Shown here one piece after another: positions 1 to 6,845 of a stretch of DNA of 7,606 nt (the first letter of the stretch is position 1; every line of letters starts with the position of its first letter). The position numbers and the translations under genes were made by a program. The DNA comes from JAUVXJ01 sp034430275 (GTDB taxonomy: Bacteria > Chloroflexota > Anaerolineae > UBA7937 > B3-Chlor), in NCBI GenBank assembly GCA_034430275.1, contig DAOUEW010000104.1, positions 1 to 7,606 of the forward strand, read 5' to 3'. The notes under the pieces were generated by a model, which saw nothing but the letters and a program-made list of their open reading frames with translations, did not search any database and was not told the DNA's origin.

Positions 1-927
1 TGACATGCGCATACCTTCCAGCACCGGGAAGGCATGGTCATCGGTGCCCATGATGTGGTCGTGCACCAGACTGTTGACTGAGGAACTAGCCTGCACGGTC
101 GGTGGATCTGTTCGCATCATACGCGCGACCTGCACCCCATCGAGGATGTCGTGGACGACCAGTTGCTGGTAGCTCTGGACGGAGGCCCCGTTTAGGAACC
201 ACCCGATGAAGGCCAGCCAAAGGCCGCTGACGAAGCCCGTTCCGAAGAAGGGGACTTCCACGCCGAAAACCATCGCAATGCCACTGATGATCGTCAGCCA
301 GGCGATGGCCTGTCCCAGCCACGAGGCCACCCGGGTGGCGCGCTGCAGATTGCCGGTCACGGCCCAGACCACCGAGCGCACCACGCGCCCGCCATCCAGC
401 GGGAAGCCAGGTATCAGGTTGAAAACGTCCACAAGCACGTTGACCGATCCCAGCCACATCAACAGTGTGGACAGTGGATTCAGTTCAGCGATGGCTGCGG
501 ACGGGTCCGCGATGGTCTGCGCCAGTGGTCCCATGGTCGCACCCGCGATCCCCAGCAGAACCCCACCAAGCACGATGCTAGTCAGGGGGCCCACGAAGGC
601 CATCAAGAACTCATTTCGTGGCGAGTCGGGATCACGCTCGATGCTCGATACCCCGCCGAACAGAAACAGGATGATGCTGCGCACGGGGACCCCCTGCGCC
701 CGCGCCGCCAAAGAGTGTGCAAGTTCGTGCGCAAGCACAGAAGCGAAAAACAGAAGAGCAGCGACGACAGCAGTGCCCCAGCTCAGTCCAACACCCCAGT
801 CCGCATGAGACTCGCCGAACACTGTGGCCAGATTCCAGGTCACCAAGAGGAAGATGAACAGCCAGCTCCAGTCGATACGGATGTTGATGCCGAATACGCG
901 GCCGATGCCAAAGCCGACGCCAGACAT
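1..927 (-). CDS. Site-2 protease family (M50B) zinc metalloprotease with C-terminal CBS region, 3' end outside window
   Basis: Intramembrane zinc protease of the M50B family, expected to cleave membrane-bound substrates within the cytoplasmic membrane. A continuous reading frame of 309 codons runs off the window at base 1 with no stop. The zinc-binding HELAH motif is at residues 67-71, with E68 as the catalytic base. The second family motif, NLIPGFPLDGG, is at 170-180 and supplies the aspartate ligand D178. Hydrophobic segments lie at about 20-35, 52-66, 108-130, 155-172 and 203-222. After about residue 262 the sequence becomes soluble and looks like the first part of a CBS domain (VARMMRTDPPTV, then HAFPVLEG), as in the S2P-CBS subfamily. 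The ATG is set by an AGGAGG six bases upstream. It starts 35 bp after the HdeD fragment, so the two may be co-transcribed. Substrate and regulatory ligand are unknown. The family call is secure; the CBS call is likely. Confidence 0.93.
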   Translation of the reverse strand, partial: MSGVGFGIGRVFGINIRIDWSWLFIFLLVTWNLATVFGESHADWGVGLSWGTAVVAALLFFASVLAHELAHSLAARAQGVPVRSIILFLFGGVSSIERDPDSPRNEFLMAFVGPLTSIVLGGVLLGIAGATMGPLAQTIADPSAAIAELNPLSTLLMWLGSVNVLVDVFNLIPGFPLDGGRVVRSVVWAVTGNLQRATRVASWLGQAIAWLTIISGIAMVFGVEVPFFGTGFVSGLWLAFIGWFLNGASVQSYQQLVVHDILDGVQVARMMRTDPPTVQASSSVNSLVHDHIMGTDDHAFPVLEGMRMS

Positions 928-933
928 TGCTCA

Positions 934-939
934 CCTCCT
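934..939 (-). promoter_or_regulatory. Strong Shine-Dalgarno (AGGAGG) of the site-2 protease gene
   Basis: A perfect AGGAGG lies six bases before the ATG at 927-925 and fixes the start of the protease. It lies in the 35-bp gap after the HdeD fragment, so the protease can be translated independently of that possibly broken gene. Confidence 0.85.
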
Positions 940-962
940 CTGCGCTGCCCCAATACTGGGCC

Positions 963-1217
963 TTAGGGGCTGGCCGTCCTGCCCCAGGTCCGCAGCCGGA
1001 GACCGAGCATAATCAACAGTGCTCCGATAATGATCGCATAGAGCGCGATGATCCAGACTAAGGCCAGCGCGCCCGCACCGGGCTGAATGGCCAATATGAA
1101 GCCAAACAGGACCGACAGAATCCCACTCAGCGCCAGAAGCCATTCATCCTTGATCTCCTCCCGAAGCGGACCACGATGGTTTCCCGATCCCAGCGAGACA
1201 TGCACCTCTTCTGTCAT
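963..1217 (-). pseudogene. C-terminal half of an HdeD/DUF308 family membrane protein, probably truncated
   Basis: The 84-codon product matches the C-terminal repeat of HdeD-like DUF308 proteins. Residues 20-35 (EEIKDEWLLALSGILS) and the PGAGALALVW segment (46-55) are characteristic, followed by the IIALYAIIIGALLI helix and an Arg-rich tail. Two transmembrane helices are visible at about 27-44 and 48-73. Complete family members are roughly twice this length with about six helices, so the N-terminal half is missing. A TAG lies directly before the ATG in frame. The start has no convincing Shine-Dalgarno, and the upstream 226 bp contains no recognisable remainder of the family. HdeD proteins are linked to acid and envelope stress, but the role of this fragment is unknown. 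It could be a functional short DUF308 protein or a decayed remnant. The intact reading frame argues for recent truncation or retained use. Confidence 0.7.
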
Positions 1218-1279
1218 CTAGTGAAGTAGGCGGTGAGCTGAGCTGGGAGCCCCAGACCAGAGTTCCGCCGAGAGCAGCA

Positions 1280-1310
1280 CTGGGCAGGTCAGGCAACGGA
1301 GCCCGCCCAG
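1280..1310 (-). other. GC-rich hairpin after the copper ATPase gene
   Basis: The arms at 1310-1302 (CTGGGCGGG) and 1288-1280 (CCTGCCCAG) pair over nine positions with one G-U wobble, leaving a 13-base loop. No run of T follows, so this is not a classical intrinsic terminator. It may stabilise the 3' end of the operon message or act as a weak terminator. It could also be chance in GC-rich DNA. Confidence 0.35.
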
Positions 1311-1358
1311 CCCGCACTCAAGACTGCTGAGGCCGCTCTCCAAGCGCTACCTCAATCT

Positions 1359-1397
1359 TCATCTCCTGCGTGCCACGTACATCGGATTCTTCGCCAT
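1359..1397 (-). other. 12-codon ORF with near-ideal ribosome-binding site, probable gene remnant
   Basis: ATG at 1397-1395 is preceded by AGGAGG at 1409-1404 with a six-base spacer, as good as any translation start in the window. The frame nevertheless stops after MAKNPMYVARRR. A different frame stays open from this region to about base 1322, so one indel could once have joined the two into a small protein of about 27 residues. No family is recognised. Alternatives are a short leader peptide for the HdeD fragment downstream or the first codons of a deleted gene. Confidence 0.35.
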
Positions 1398-1443
1398 GGC
1401 GTGCCTCCTCTTGGGTCCTTCTGATTCACCAAGGTAGATGACA

Positions 1444-3828
1444 TCACCTGGACTCACCACGCAGGCGCAACGAATTGCCCACCACCAGCAGGCTGCTGGT
1501 GGCCATCGCGACTGCAGCGATCGCCGGGCTGATGAGACCCAGCGCCGCAAGCGGAATCGAAATCAGATTGTAGGCAAAAGCCCAGCCCAGATTCTCCATG
1601 ATGATGCTCCGCGTGAGGCGAGATGCCTCTGTGAACCAGGGGATCAGCGTGAGATCTGGATGCATGAGTACGACATCAGACGCCTCACCGGCTATGTCCG
1701 TCCCGCCAGCCGCCGTGATGCTCAGATCGGATTGAACCAGCGCAGGAGCGTCGTTGACCCCGTCGCCCACCATGGCGATGCGCTCCCCGGCGTCCTGCCA
1801 TTCCTGTATTCGTTGGGCCTTCTCCTGCGGCGTACGGTCTCCCTCGTATTCGTCTATACCCAGCTCGGTGGCAATGGCCTCAGTAGTTCGTGGGTTGTCA
1901 CCCGAGAGCATGACCGGCCGAATACCCTGTTCCTGAAGCCTAGCGAGAGCCACTTTCGCGGTGGGGTTTGGCTCGTCGCGCAGGGTGATGAATCCGGCGA
2001 CCGTCGAGTCCGATCCCACCCATACTACGGTCTCTCCGCGCTCGGAGTGGGTTTGGGCCTGGCCCGCCAGCGGAGAATCATCGTCCACCTCCAGGAAGCG
2101 CAAGGAGCCTACCAAGACGCGCTGATTGTCGCGATCTGGCACCCGGGCGCTCGCTCCCAGTCCACGCAAGGCCTGAAACTCCTTGGCATCCAGTCTGGGG
2201 CCCGTGCAGGCGGCGACGATAGCCTTGGCAACCGGGTGCTCTGAGTATTGCTCTACGGACGCCGCCAGGCAGAGAAGTTGCTCCTCCGTGGCCGTGCCCT
2301 TGACGGGAACAGCTGTGTTCACCGTCATACGCCCCTGCGTCAGAGTGCCGGTCTTGTCGAAGACGACTCGCTTCACCTGTGCCGCAGTCTCCAGAGCAAC
2401 GGGATTGCGGACCAGGATGCCCTGCCGGGTTGTGCGGCCCAGGCTGACGGTCACCGCGAGGGGCGTGGCCAGGCCCAGAGCGCATGGACAGGCCACCACC
2501 AGCACCGCCACCCCCACCAGTAGAACGCGCGACACGGGGTAACCGGCCAAGTACCAGCCACACATTGCTAGAAACGCCGCACCCACGATGCCAAAGGCAA
2601 AATATGCGGCGGCGGTGTCGGCCAGTCTCTGAATAGGTGGCTTGGTGGCCAGCGTCTGCTGTACCAGTGCTGCTATGTGAGCCAGTCGCGTCTCCGGTAC
2701 GACCCTGGTCACCCGAGCGATCAAAGCTGCGTCGGTATCCAGACTCCCCCCGTAGATGACATCGCCGGGTCCCTTGTTCACGGGCACAGATTCACCGGTT
2801 AGCACCGACTCGTCGACTGCGCCCTCCCCTTCTAGTATCTCAGCATCAACGGGGATACGCTCCCCAGGTTTGACCAGTATCCGGTCGCCCTCCTTCAGGA
2901 TCCTCGCCTCCACCTCTTCCCACTCGCCGTCGGTCTTTGTCCAGGCCTTGTCTGGCTGGAGGTCGAGCAGCTCGCGGATGTCCTTCCGAGCCTGAGCTCC
3001 ACCGACAGATTCCAGGTAACGGCCTAGCATGATAAACGTCGTGATCATCGCCACAGAATCGAAATAGGCCTCGCCACTCCCAGTAAGCGTCACGTAGACA
3101 CTGTAGCCATAAGCTGAGGCCGTCCCCAACGCCACCAGGGTGTCCATCGTGGCGGTGCCAGAGAGGAGGGCCCTCCAGGCGCCCCGCACAAAGGAAAGGC
3201 CACCGACGAACAGTACCGGCGTGGCCAGCGCCCAGGCCAGGTATTGCAGCTTCCGCACATCCGGGCTGTCGAACTCCCCGGCCGCATACGGTCCATAGAG
3301 TCCTGCCAGGTAGAGTAGCATCACCTGCATGCCAAAAGCCGCAGCCGTTATCAGTTGTAGCAGTATCCGCTGCTGACCCCGCTCAACACGCTGCTCCTGC
3401 GGGTCGCCCAGCAAGCGAGCCCGATATCCGAGACCATCAAGTTCCTTGAGCAAGGCCGCTGGGTCCACCTGCTCCGGATCATACCGAATACGTCCGCGCT
3501 CCGCCGCAAAACTGATGTCCACCTCTTTGACACCGGGCTGCTTCCGCAAGAGACGCTCAGCAGCAATCCCGCATCCGGTACACCACATCCCCTCCACCGA
3601 GAAATGAGAAACCTGACCAGGCTCGAGGATCGCATCTGTCAATCGTGCCCGCTTGGGCTGCGGTTCGGGCAGCACCTGGTCGAGCATGTCGTTCTCACCC
3701 GCGACCTGGTAGACGCGGGCGCAGCCCCCACAGCAGAAACGTCTTTCTTGCCCGTCCAAGACCTGGACGACCGGCGGCGACGGAAGCCGAAGGCCGCACA
3801 GGTCGCACGTTCCTGTGGAGGCTACCAA
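1444..3828 (-). CDS. Copper-transporting P1B-type ATPase, CcoI/FixI-like, TTG start
   Basis: P1B-type ATPase of 794 residues that uses ATP to export monovalent copper from the cytoplasm. CcoI/FixI members supply copper to cytochrome oxidase; CopA members detoxify. Domains in order: an N-terminal cysteine domain (CDLC at 8-11, CCGGC at 32-36) like the PF12156 metal-binding domain typical of CcoI-like pumps; an HMA domain with the variant motif GMWCTGCG (80-87); TGES (344-347) in the actuator; the ion-site CPC (447-449); the phosphorylation motif DKTGT with D491; HP (531-532); GDGVNDAP (688-695); and membrane ion-site residues Y753/N754 and M775 xx SS. The frame stays open 118 codons further upstream, but that part overlaps the SafE gene and is Arg/Gly-rich shadow. 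TTG at 3828-3826, after GGGAGGG, keeps the cysteine domain and overlaps the upstream stop by 7 bp. Copper is very likely the substrate; the oxidase-supply role is inference. Confidence 0.95.
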   Translation of the reverse strand: MVASTGTCDLCGLRLPSPPVVQVLDGQERRFCCGGCARVYQVAGENDMLDQVLPEPQPKRARLTDAILEPGQVSHFSVEGMWCTGCGIAAERLLRKQPGVKEVDISFAAERGRIRYDPEQVDPAALLKELDGLGYRARLLGDPQEQRVERGQQRILLQLITAAAFGMQVMLLYLAGLYGPYAAGEFDSPDVRKLQYLAWALATPVLFVGGLSFVRGAWRALLSGTATMDTLVALGTASAYGYSVYVTLTGSGEAYFDSVAMITTFIMLGRYLESVGGAQARKDIRELLDLQPDKAWTKTDGEWEEVEARILKEGDRILVKPGERIPVDAEILEGEGAVDESVLTGESVPVNKGPGDVIYGGSLDTDAALIARVTRVVPETRLAHIAALVQQTLATKPPIQRLADTAAAYFAFGIVGAAFLAMCGWYLAGYPVSRVLLVGVAVLVVACPCALGLATPLAVTVSLGRTTRQGILVRNPVALETAAQVKRVVFDKTGTLTQGRMTVNTAVPVKGTATEEQLLCLAASVEQYSEHPVAKAIVAACTGPRLDAKEFQALRGLGASARVPDRDNQRVLVGSLRFLEVDDDSPLAGQAQTHSERGETVVWVGSDSTVAGFITLRDEPNPTAKVALARLQEQGIRPVMLSGDNPRTTEAIATELGIDEYEGDRTPQEKAQRIQEWQDAGERIAMVGDGVNDAPALVQSDLSITAAGGTDIAGEASDVVLMHPDLTLIPWFTEASRLTRSIIMENLGWAFAYNLISIPLAALGLISPAIAAVAMATSSLLVVGNSLRLRGESR

Positions 3829-4523
3829 ATGACCAGCCCTCCCACTTGCAAATGCCAGATCGCGCCCAGGGCCGCCAGCCCGCGCAACGCCAGTTGTAGC
3901 CCCGCAACGACGATCACCGCCCCGGCGATCCGGACCAAGACCTGGCGGAAACGCGCACTCAGTGTCCCGGCTCCCACGCCGACTACCACCAGGGCAGGCA
4001 GAGTGCCGAGGCCAAATAGGGTCATGCCCAGTGCGGCGGGCAGCGCCCCACCCGTCGTGGCCGCCAGCAGCAGAGCGCTGTAGACCAGGCCGCAGGGCAG
4101 TAGGCCGTTGATCGCGCCGAGCAACACCACCCCCACGGAACCACCGCGCTTCAGCGCCCGGCCCATCGCCTGGTTCAACCATCCGCTAGAACCGTCGAGG
4201 CGGCCCAACGGTAGCCAGCCCAGGTAGCCCAATCCCAGGAGCACAACCACCAACCCCAGCGCCAGGCTGATGGCGCCAGCCAGGCGGTTCAGCCCACTGC
4301 CCAGACCGAGCAGCGAGCCCACGGCGCCCACGACGGCGCCCAGAAGGGCATAGACCGCCACACGCGCAACATGGTAGAGCAAGTGATAGGGAACTGCCGC
4401 CAGGCCCCGGGCTCGCAATTGCAGGCCGACCATCAGTACCAACGGGCCACACATGCCCAAGCAGTGGCCCAGGCTGCCCACGAGACCGCTCAATAGAAGC
4501 ACGCCGTACACACTGCCGGACAT
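3822..4523 (-). CDS. Sulfite exporter TauE/SafE family (DsbD_2-like) membrane protein
   Basis: Polytopic membrane protein of 233 residues with about six hydrophobic helices. It matches the short TauE/SafE group related to the DsbD transmembrane domain (PF13386 type). Diagnostic features are HCLGMCGP at residues 20-27 in the first helix and NGLLPCGLVY (139-148) in the central helix. These give cysteines C21, C25 and C144 plus H20 and M24, which could bind copper or act as a redox relay. Despite the family name, members of this group are commonly found next to copper ATPases of the CcoI/CopA type, and a copper-related role is more plausible than sulfite export. The ATG follows GGAGG with an eight-base spacer, and that GGAGG lies in the final codons of the ABC ATPase gene four bases upstream. 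The stop overlaps the copper ATPase start, which favours coupled synthesis of the two. The family call is firm; the substrate is inferred from neighbours. Confidence 0.88.
   Translation of the reverse strand: MSGSVYGVLLLSGLVGSLGHCLGMCGPLVLMVGLQLRARGLAAVPYHLLYHVARVAVYALLGAVVGAVGSLLGLGSGLNRLAGAISLALGLVVVLLGLGYLGWLPLGRLDGSSGWLNQAMGRALKRGGSVGVVLLGAINGLLPCGLVYSALLLAATTGGALPAALGMTLFGLGTLPALVVVGVGAGTLSARFRQVLVRIAGAVIVVAGLQLALRGLAALGAIWHLQVGGLVIW
3837..3843 (-). promoter_or_regulatory. Shine-Dalgarno (GGGAGGG) that decides the TTG start of the copper ATPase
   Basis: GGGAGGG lies eight bases before TTG 3828-3826, inside the last codons of the SafE-like gene. The position implies that ribosomes finishing the upstream gene restart on the ATPase. 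The next in-frame ATG (residue 48) would remove the conserved cysteine domain, so TTG is preferred. Confidence 0.7.
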
Positions 4524-4527
4524 GATC

Positions 4528-5205
4528 CTATCCTCCGGCGCGCAGAACGCCGCCCGCCATCTCGACCACCCGGCTGGCCTGAGGTACGAGATGGGGCGCG
4601 TGAGTCACCATCAGCGCGGTTAACTCCCCTGTGGCTTGCAGCTCGCCGAACAACTCTATGATTTCGCGCTCAGTCTCGGCGTCGAGGTTGCCGGTTGGCT
4701 CGTCGGCCAGCAGCACCTCCGGGCAGTTGATCAGCGCCCGGGCGATGACCACCCGCTGCTGCTGTCCAGCCGAGAGTTGGCGGGGATAGGCGTTGCGCCG
4801 GCCGGCCATACCTACCCGTTGCAACAGCGCAGCAGCCTGGCCGGGGACGTTCGGGTCGCGGCGGTTGGAGCCAAAAGCCGTGGGCAGGACCACGTTCTCC
4901 AGCACTGTGAAGGACGGGAGCAGGCTCGGAAACTGGAAGACAAAGCCGAGCTGCCGGTTGCGCAGCGCCGACCGATGTGCGTCGTCGAGCGCCCACAGGT
5001 CCATGCCATTCCACAGCACGCGGCCCGAGGTGGGCCTCGTCAGCCCGGATATCAGGTTGAGCAGGGTCGTTTTGCCTGCCCCGGAGCGCCCGGTGATAAC
5101 CAGGAATTCGCCGCGTGCCACTTCCAGATCGACGTCCCGGGTGGCTGCTATCTCTACACCTCTGCCGAGGGCATAGGTTTTGGTCGCCGCCTCGATCTTG
5201 ATCAT
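4528..5205 (-). CDS. ABC transporter ATP-binding protein, MacB/LolD type
   Basis: Cytoplasmic ATPase of 225 residues that powers the FtsX-type permease encoded just upstream. All ABC signatures are intact: Walker A GRSGAGKT (39-46), Q-loop Q91, signature LSAGQQQR (144-151), Walker B VLLADE (164-169) with catalytic E169, the PTGNLD D-loop region (170-175), and switch H202. Length and the DEPTGNLD sequence are typical of the LolD/MacB/FtsE group, whose transporters act on substrates at the outer leaflet or drive extracytoplasmic conformational change rather than simple import. The ATG has GGGAG upstream, within the last codons of the permease gene, and the gap between the two genes is five bases. 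The substrate cannot be read from this subunit; the copper-rich context suggests metal, metallochaperone or cofactor handling. Confidence 0.95.
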   Translation of the reverse strand: MIKIEAATKTYALGRGVEIAATRDVDLEVARGEFLVITGRSGAGKTTLLNLISGLTRPTSGRVLWNGMDLWALDDAHRSALRNRQLGFVFQFPSLLPSFTVLENVVLPTAFGSNRRDPNVPGQAAALLQRVGMAGRRNAYPRQLSAGQQQRVVIARALINCPEVLLADEPTGNLDAETEREIIELFGELQATGELTALMVTHAPHLVPQASRVVEMAGGVLRAGG

Positions 5206-5210
5206 CGCGG

Positions 5211-6401
5211 CTACTCCCTCATAGCCGTTGCCGGATCCAGGTTACTCGCCCGGAGCGCCGGGAGCAGAACGGCCAGGGCCACATCGGCCAGGGCAACGGC
5301 CAGGCCACCGGCTGCCAGGGCCAGCAGCGACGGTACGGACGGGATCCGGAAAGGCATCATCAGCGAGGCCACGATCAGATTGCGGAAGAGATAGAGCACC
5401 AATGCGGCCAGCAGAACCCCGGTGGCCCCACCACCCAGGGCGAGCATGAGCGCTTCGACCAGCAGTGAGTGCAGGACCGCCCGCCGCGTCGCACCCAGGG
5501 CGCGCAAGACGCCGATCTCCTGCCGCCGCTCGTTGACGGCCATCGAGAAGGTCAGTCCAACCAGCAGTAAAGACAGCAGCGAGACGGTGCCCAACAACGC
5601 CGCCATGATGCGCGATAGGAGGCCGGCCTGCGTGTGAAATGCCTGAAAGAGTCCTGAACCGGGGATCGCCGTCACACCTGGCACGTCGTGCGCGATCTGG
5701 AGGGCTACGACGCGGGGATCGACATTCGGTTCCACCTGCACCAACACGGCCGATATGCTGTCGGGCGGGATCTCCAGAGGGCGCACGGCCTTGGTGTAGG
5801 AACCGTCAGCCACGGCGTACGCTGTGTCAAAGGTGAGGAACAGGGCCGTGTCCAGGCCAGTTCCGGTCCGCTCCAGGCTGCCCACCAGGTCGATCTCGGA
5901 GCCATAGATGCGGATCTTGTCCTCGCCGTAGGGCACGAATACATCGCTGCCGCCGATGGCTTCAGCCAAGCCCAGGTTGTGACCCAGGTGCCGGTTGAGC
6001 CAGGGCGTGACGGTGAAATCGGTCTGGGGATCGAAGGCCATGACGAACATCTCGGCGGTGCAGCACGGCGCGTTGGCCAGCGAGGCCAGGTAGAGCTGAG
6101 GTGAAGCTATCGCCACGCCCGCAACGCCCCCGATCCGGTCCAGGTTCTGCCGCGGCATCCACACCTTTGTCGGCTGACCCATCAACAGAGCGGTCTCCAC
6201 CCGGTCCCCGGTCCCCTCAGGCACGACGACGACATCTGCGCCCAACCGCTGTTGCACCAGCCGCAAGCTGTCCTCAGCGCCCCGGACGAGCAGCACCGTA
6301 GAAAACAGGAGCCCTCCCACGACCAGCGCGCACAGGAACACGGCCCAGCTTCGGAAGGCGCTGCCGGCTATGTTCTTCCAGACCAGCCGCAGCGGGCTCA
6401 C
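5211..6401 (-). CDS. FtsX/MacB-type ABC transporter permease with extracytoplasmic Cys-Cys motif, GTG start
   Basis: Membrane subunit of 396 residues with the four-helix plan of the FtsX/MacB family: one helix at about 17-39, a large extracytoplasmic domain (about 40-260), then helices at about 262-288, 312-340 and 356-381. The cytoplasmic coupling region ERRQEIGVLRALGATRRAV (291-309) and the C-terminal PALRASNLDPATAMRE (381-396) are typical of the family. The outer domain contains an adjacent cysteine pair, C113-C114, in NAPCCTAEMF, placed where it could bind metal or form a disulfide relay. GTG at 6401-6399 overlaps the DUF4418 stop as GTGA (4 bp), so translation is probably coupled. Together with the ATPase it should form a dimeric transporter of the mechanotransmission type. 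The family is certain. The ligand is unknown, and metal or thiol handling is inferred from the cysteines and neighbours. Confidence 0.93.
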   Translation of the reverse strand: MSPLRLVWKNIAGSAFRSWAVFLCALVVGGLLFSTVLLVRGAEDSLRLVQQRLGADVVVVPEGTGDRVETALLMGQPTKVWMPRQNLDRIGGVAGVAIASPQLYLASLANAPCCTAEMFVMAFDPQTDFTVTPWLNRHLGHNLGLAEAIGGSDVFVPYGEDKIRIYGSEIDLVGSLERTGTGLDTALFLTFDTAYAVADGSYTKAVRPLEIPPDSISAVLVQVEPNVDPRVVALQIAHDVPGVTAIPGSGLFQAFHTQAGLLSRIMAALLGTVSLLSLLLVGLTFSMAVNERRQEIGVLRALGATRRAVLHSLLVEALMLALGGGATGVLLAALVLYLFRNLIVASLMMPFRIPSVPSLLALAAGGLAVALADVALAVLLPALRASNLDPATAMRE

Positions 6402-6817
6402 GCCGTGGGCTCCGGGCGCCTCGACGACAGCACCAATCCGGCCACACTGGCGACAACCACCAAGATGCCCATCAGAATCAAGGCCGGTTTCATCACCAAG
6501 TTACAGGAAGCGCCGGGGTGCTGGCAGACGCCGATGAGCCACGTGGGCAGCAGAATGACCAGGATGCCGGCGATAGCGCCGAGAAAGGCCAGCGCCCGCC
6601 GAGTCTCCTGCTGCCGGCTGAAGGCCAGCAGCAGTCCCAAGGCCAGCAGGAGGATGGCCACGGCCAGCGAGGCGCGGGCCGTCCAGTAGCACTTCATAGG
6701 CACCTGGCGTCCATCGGCGAGTACAAGGCCCTTGCCATCGTATTGGCAGTTGAAAAACTGGGGCAGAACCCCGATCAAGATGGCCAGGATTACGATCAAG
6801 ATAGCCAGAGCTCGCAC
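6398..6817 (-). CDS. DUF4418 family four-helix membrane protein, GTG start
   Basis: Small membrane protein of 139 residues resembling DUF4418. It has four helices at about 3-19, 46-66, 74-95 and 110-131. Cysteines lie in the two loops after helices 1 and 3: C24 and the MKCYWTA stretch (41-47, C43), then C98 and C105 with H100. The helix 2-3 loop (SRQQETRR) and the C-terminus (SSRRPEP) are positively charged and so probably cytoplasmic, which puts all four cysteines outside the membrane. From memory, DUF4418 members usually have CHW where this one has CYW. The frame is open to a TTG at 6859, but GTG at 6817-6815 with AAGGAGG five bases upstream is far better and starts right before helix 1. 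The gene follows the lipoprotein by 28 bp and overlaps the permease by 4 bp. DUF4418 has no established function; here it is probably an accessory subunit of the ABC transporter. Confidence 0.82.
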   Translation of the reverse strand: MRALAILIVILAILIGVLPQFFNCQYDGKGLVLADGRQVPMKCYWTARASLAVAILLLALGLLLAFSRQQETRRALAFLGAIAGILVILLPTWLIGVCQHPGASCNLVMKPALILMGILVVVASVAGLVLSSRRPEPTA

Positions 6818-6822
6818 GAACC

Positions 6823-6829
6823 CCTCCTT
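6823..6829 (-). promoter_or_regulatory. Shine-Dalgarno (AAGGAGG) that decides the DUF4418 GTG start
   Basis: AAGGAGG with a five-base spacer precedes GTG 6817-6815. It excludes the longer TTG alternative at 6859, which would overlap the lipoprotein gene and add 14 polar residues ahead of the first helix. Confidence 0.8.
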
Positions 6830-6845
6830 GCTCTGCGATAGATCG

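Larger units (their letters stand above)
1218..1443. other. Intergenic stretch between copper ATPase and HdeD fragment; possible gene remnants
   Basis: No full-length gene is seen here on either strand. On the minus strand it contains a strong Shine-Dalgarno followed by a 12-codon ORF (1397-1359). A second short open stretch in another frame (reading MKIEVALGERPQQS to a stop near 1322) overlaps the end of it, and a GC-rich hairpin lies at 1310-1280. No convincing -35/-10 pair and no T-tract terminator were found. The pattern is consistent with decay of a small gene or a deletion that removed the N-terminal half of the HdeD gene. This reading is inference. Confidence 0.5.

Noticed and set aside
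206..808. 200-codon plus-strand ORF opposite the site-2 protease
   Set aside because: Ser/Thr/Pro-rich shadow of a gene with intact catalytic motifs on the other strand.
1242..1254. Short palindrome CTGGG-AGC-CCCAG
   Set aside because: A five-base stem with a three-base loop is expected by chance in GC-rich sequence, and no T-tract follows.
1438..2244. 268-codon plus-strand ORF opposite the copper ATPase
   Set aside because: Antisense shadow of a strongly conserved gene in GC-rich DNA; no recognisable domain in its translation.
3829..4182. Upstream extension of the copper ATPase frame by 118 codons
   Set aside because: It overlaps the well-supported SafE-like gene in another frame, is Arg/Gly-rich with no domain, and a good Shine-Dalgarno plus TTG at 3828 explains the true start.
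5265..5330. Repeated GGCCAGGGC-like units
   Set aside because: They encode the Ala/Leu/Val-rich last helix of the permease; repetition follows from codon choice rather than a DNA repeat.
4636..5394. 252-codon plus-strand ORF opposite the ABC ATPase and permease end
   Set aside because: Low-complexity Arg/Ala-rich translation with no domain, lying fully opposite two clear genes.
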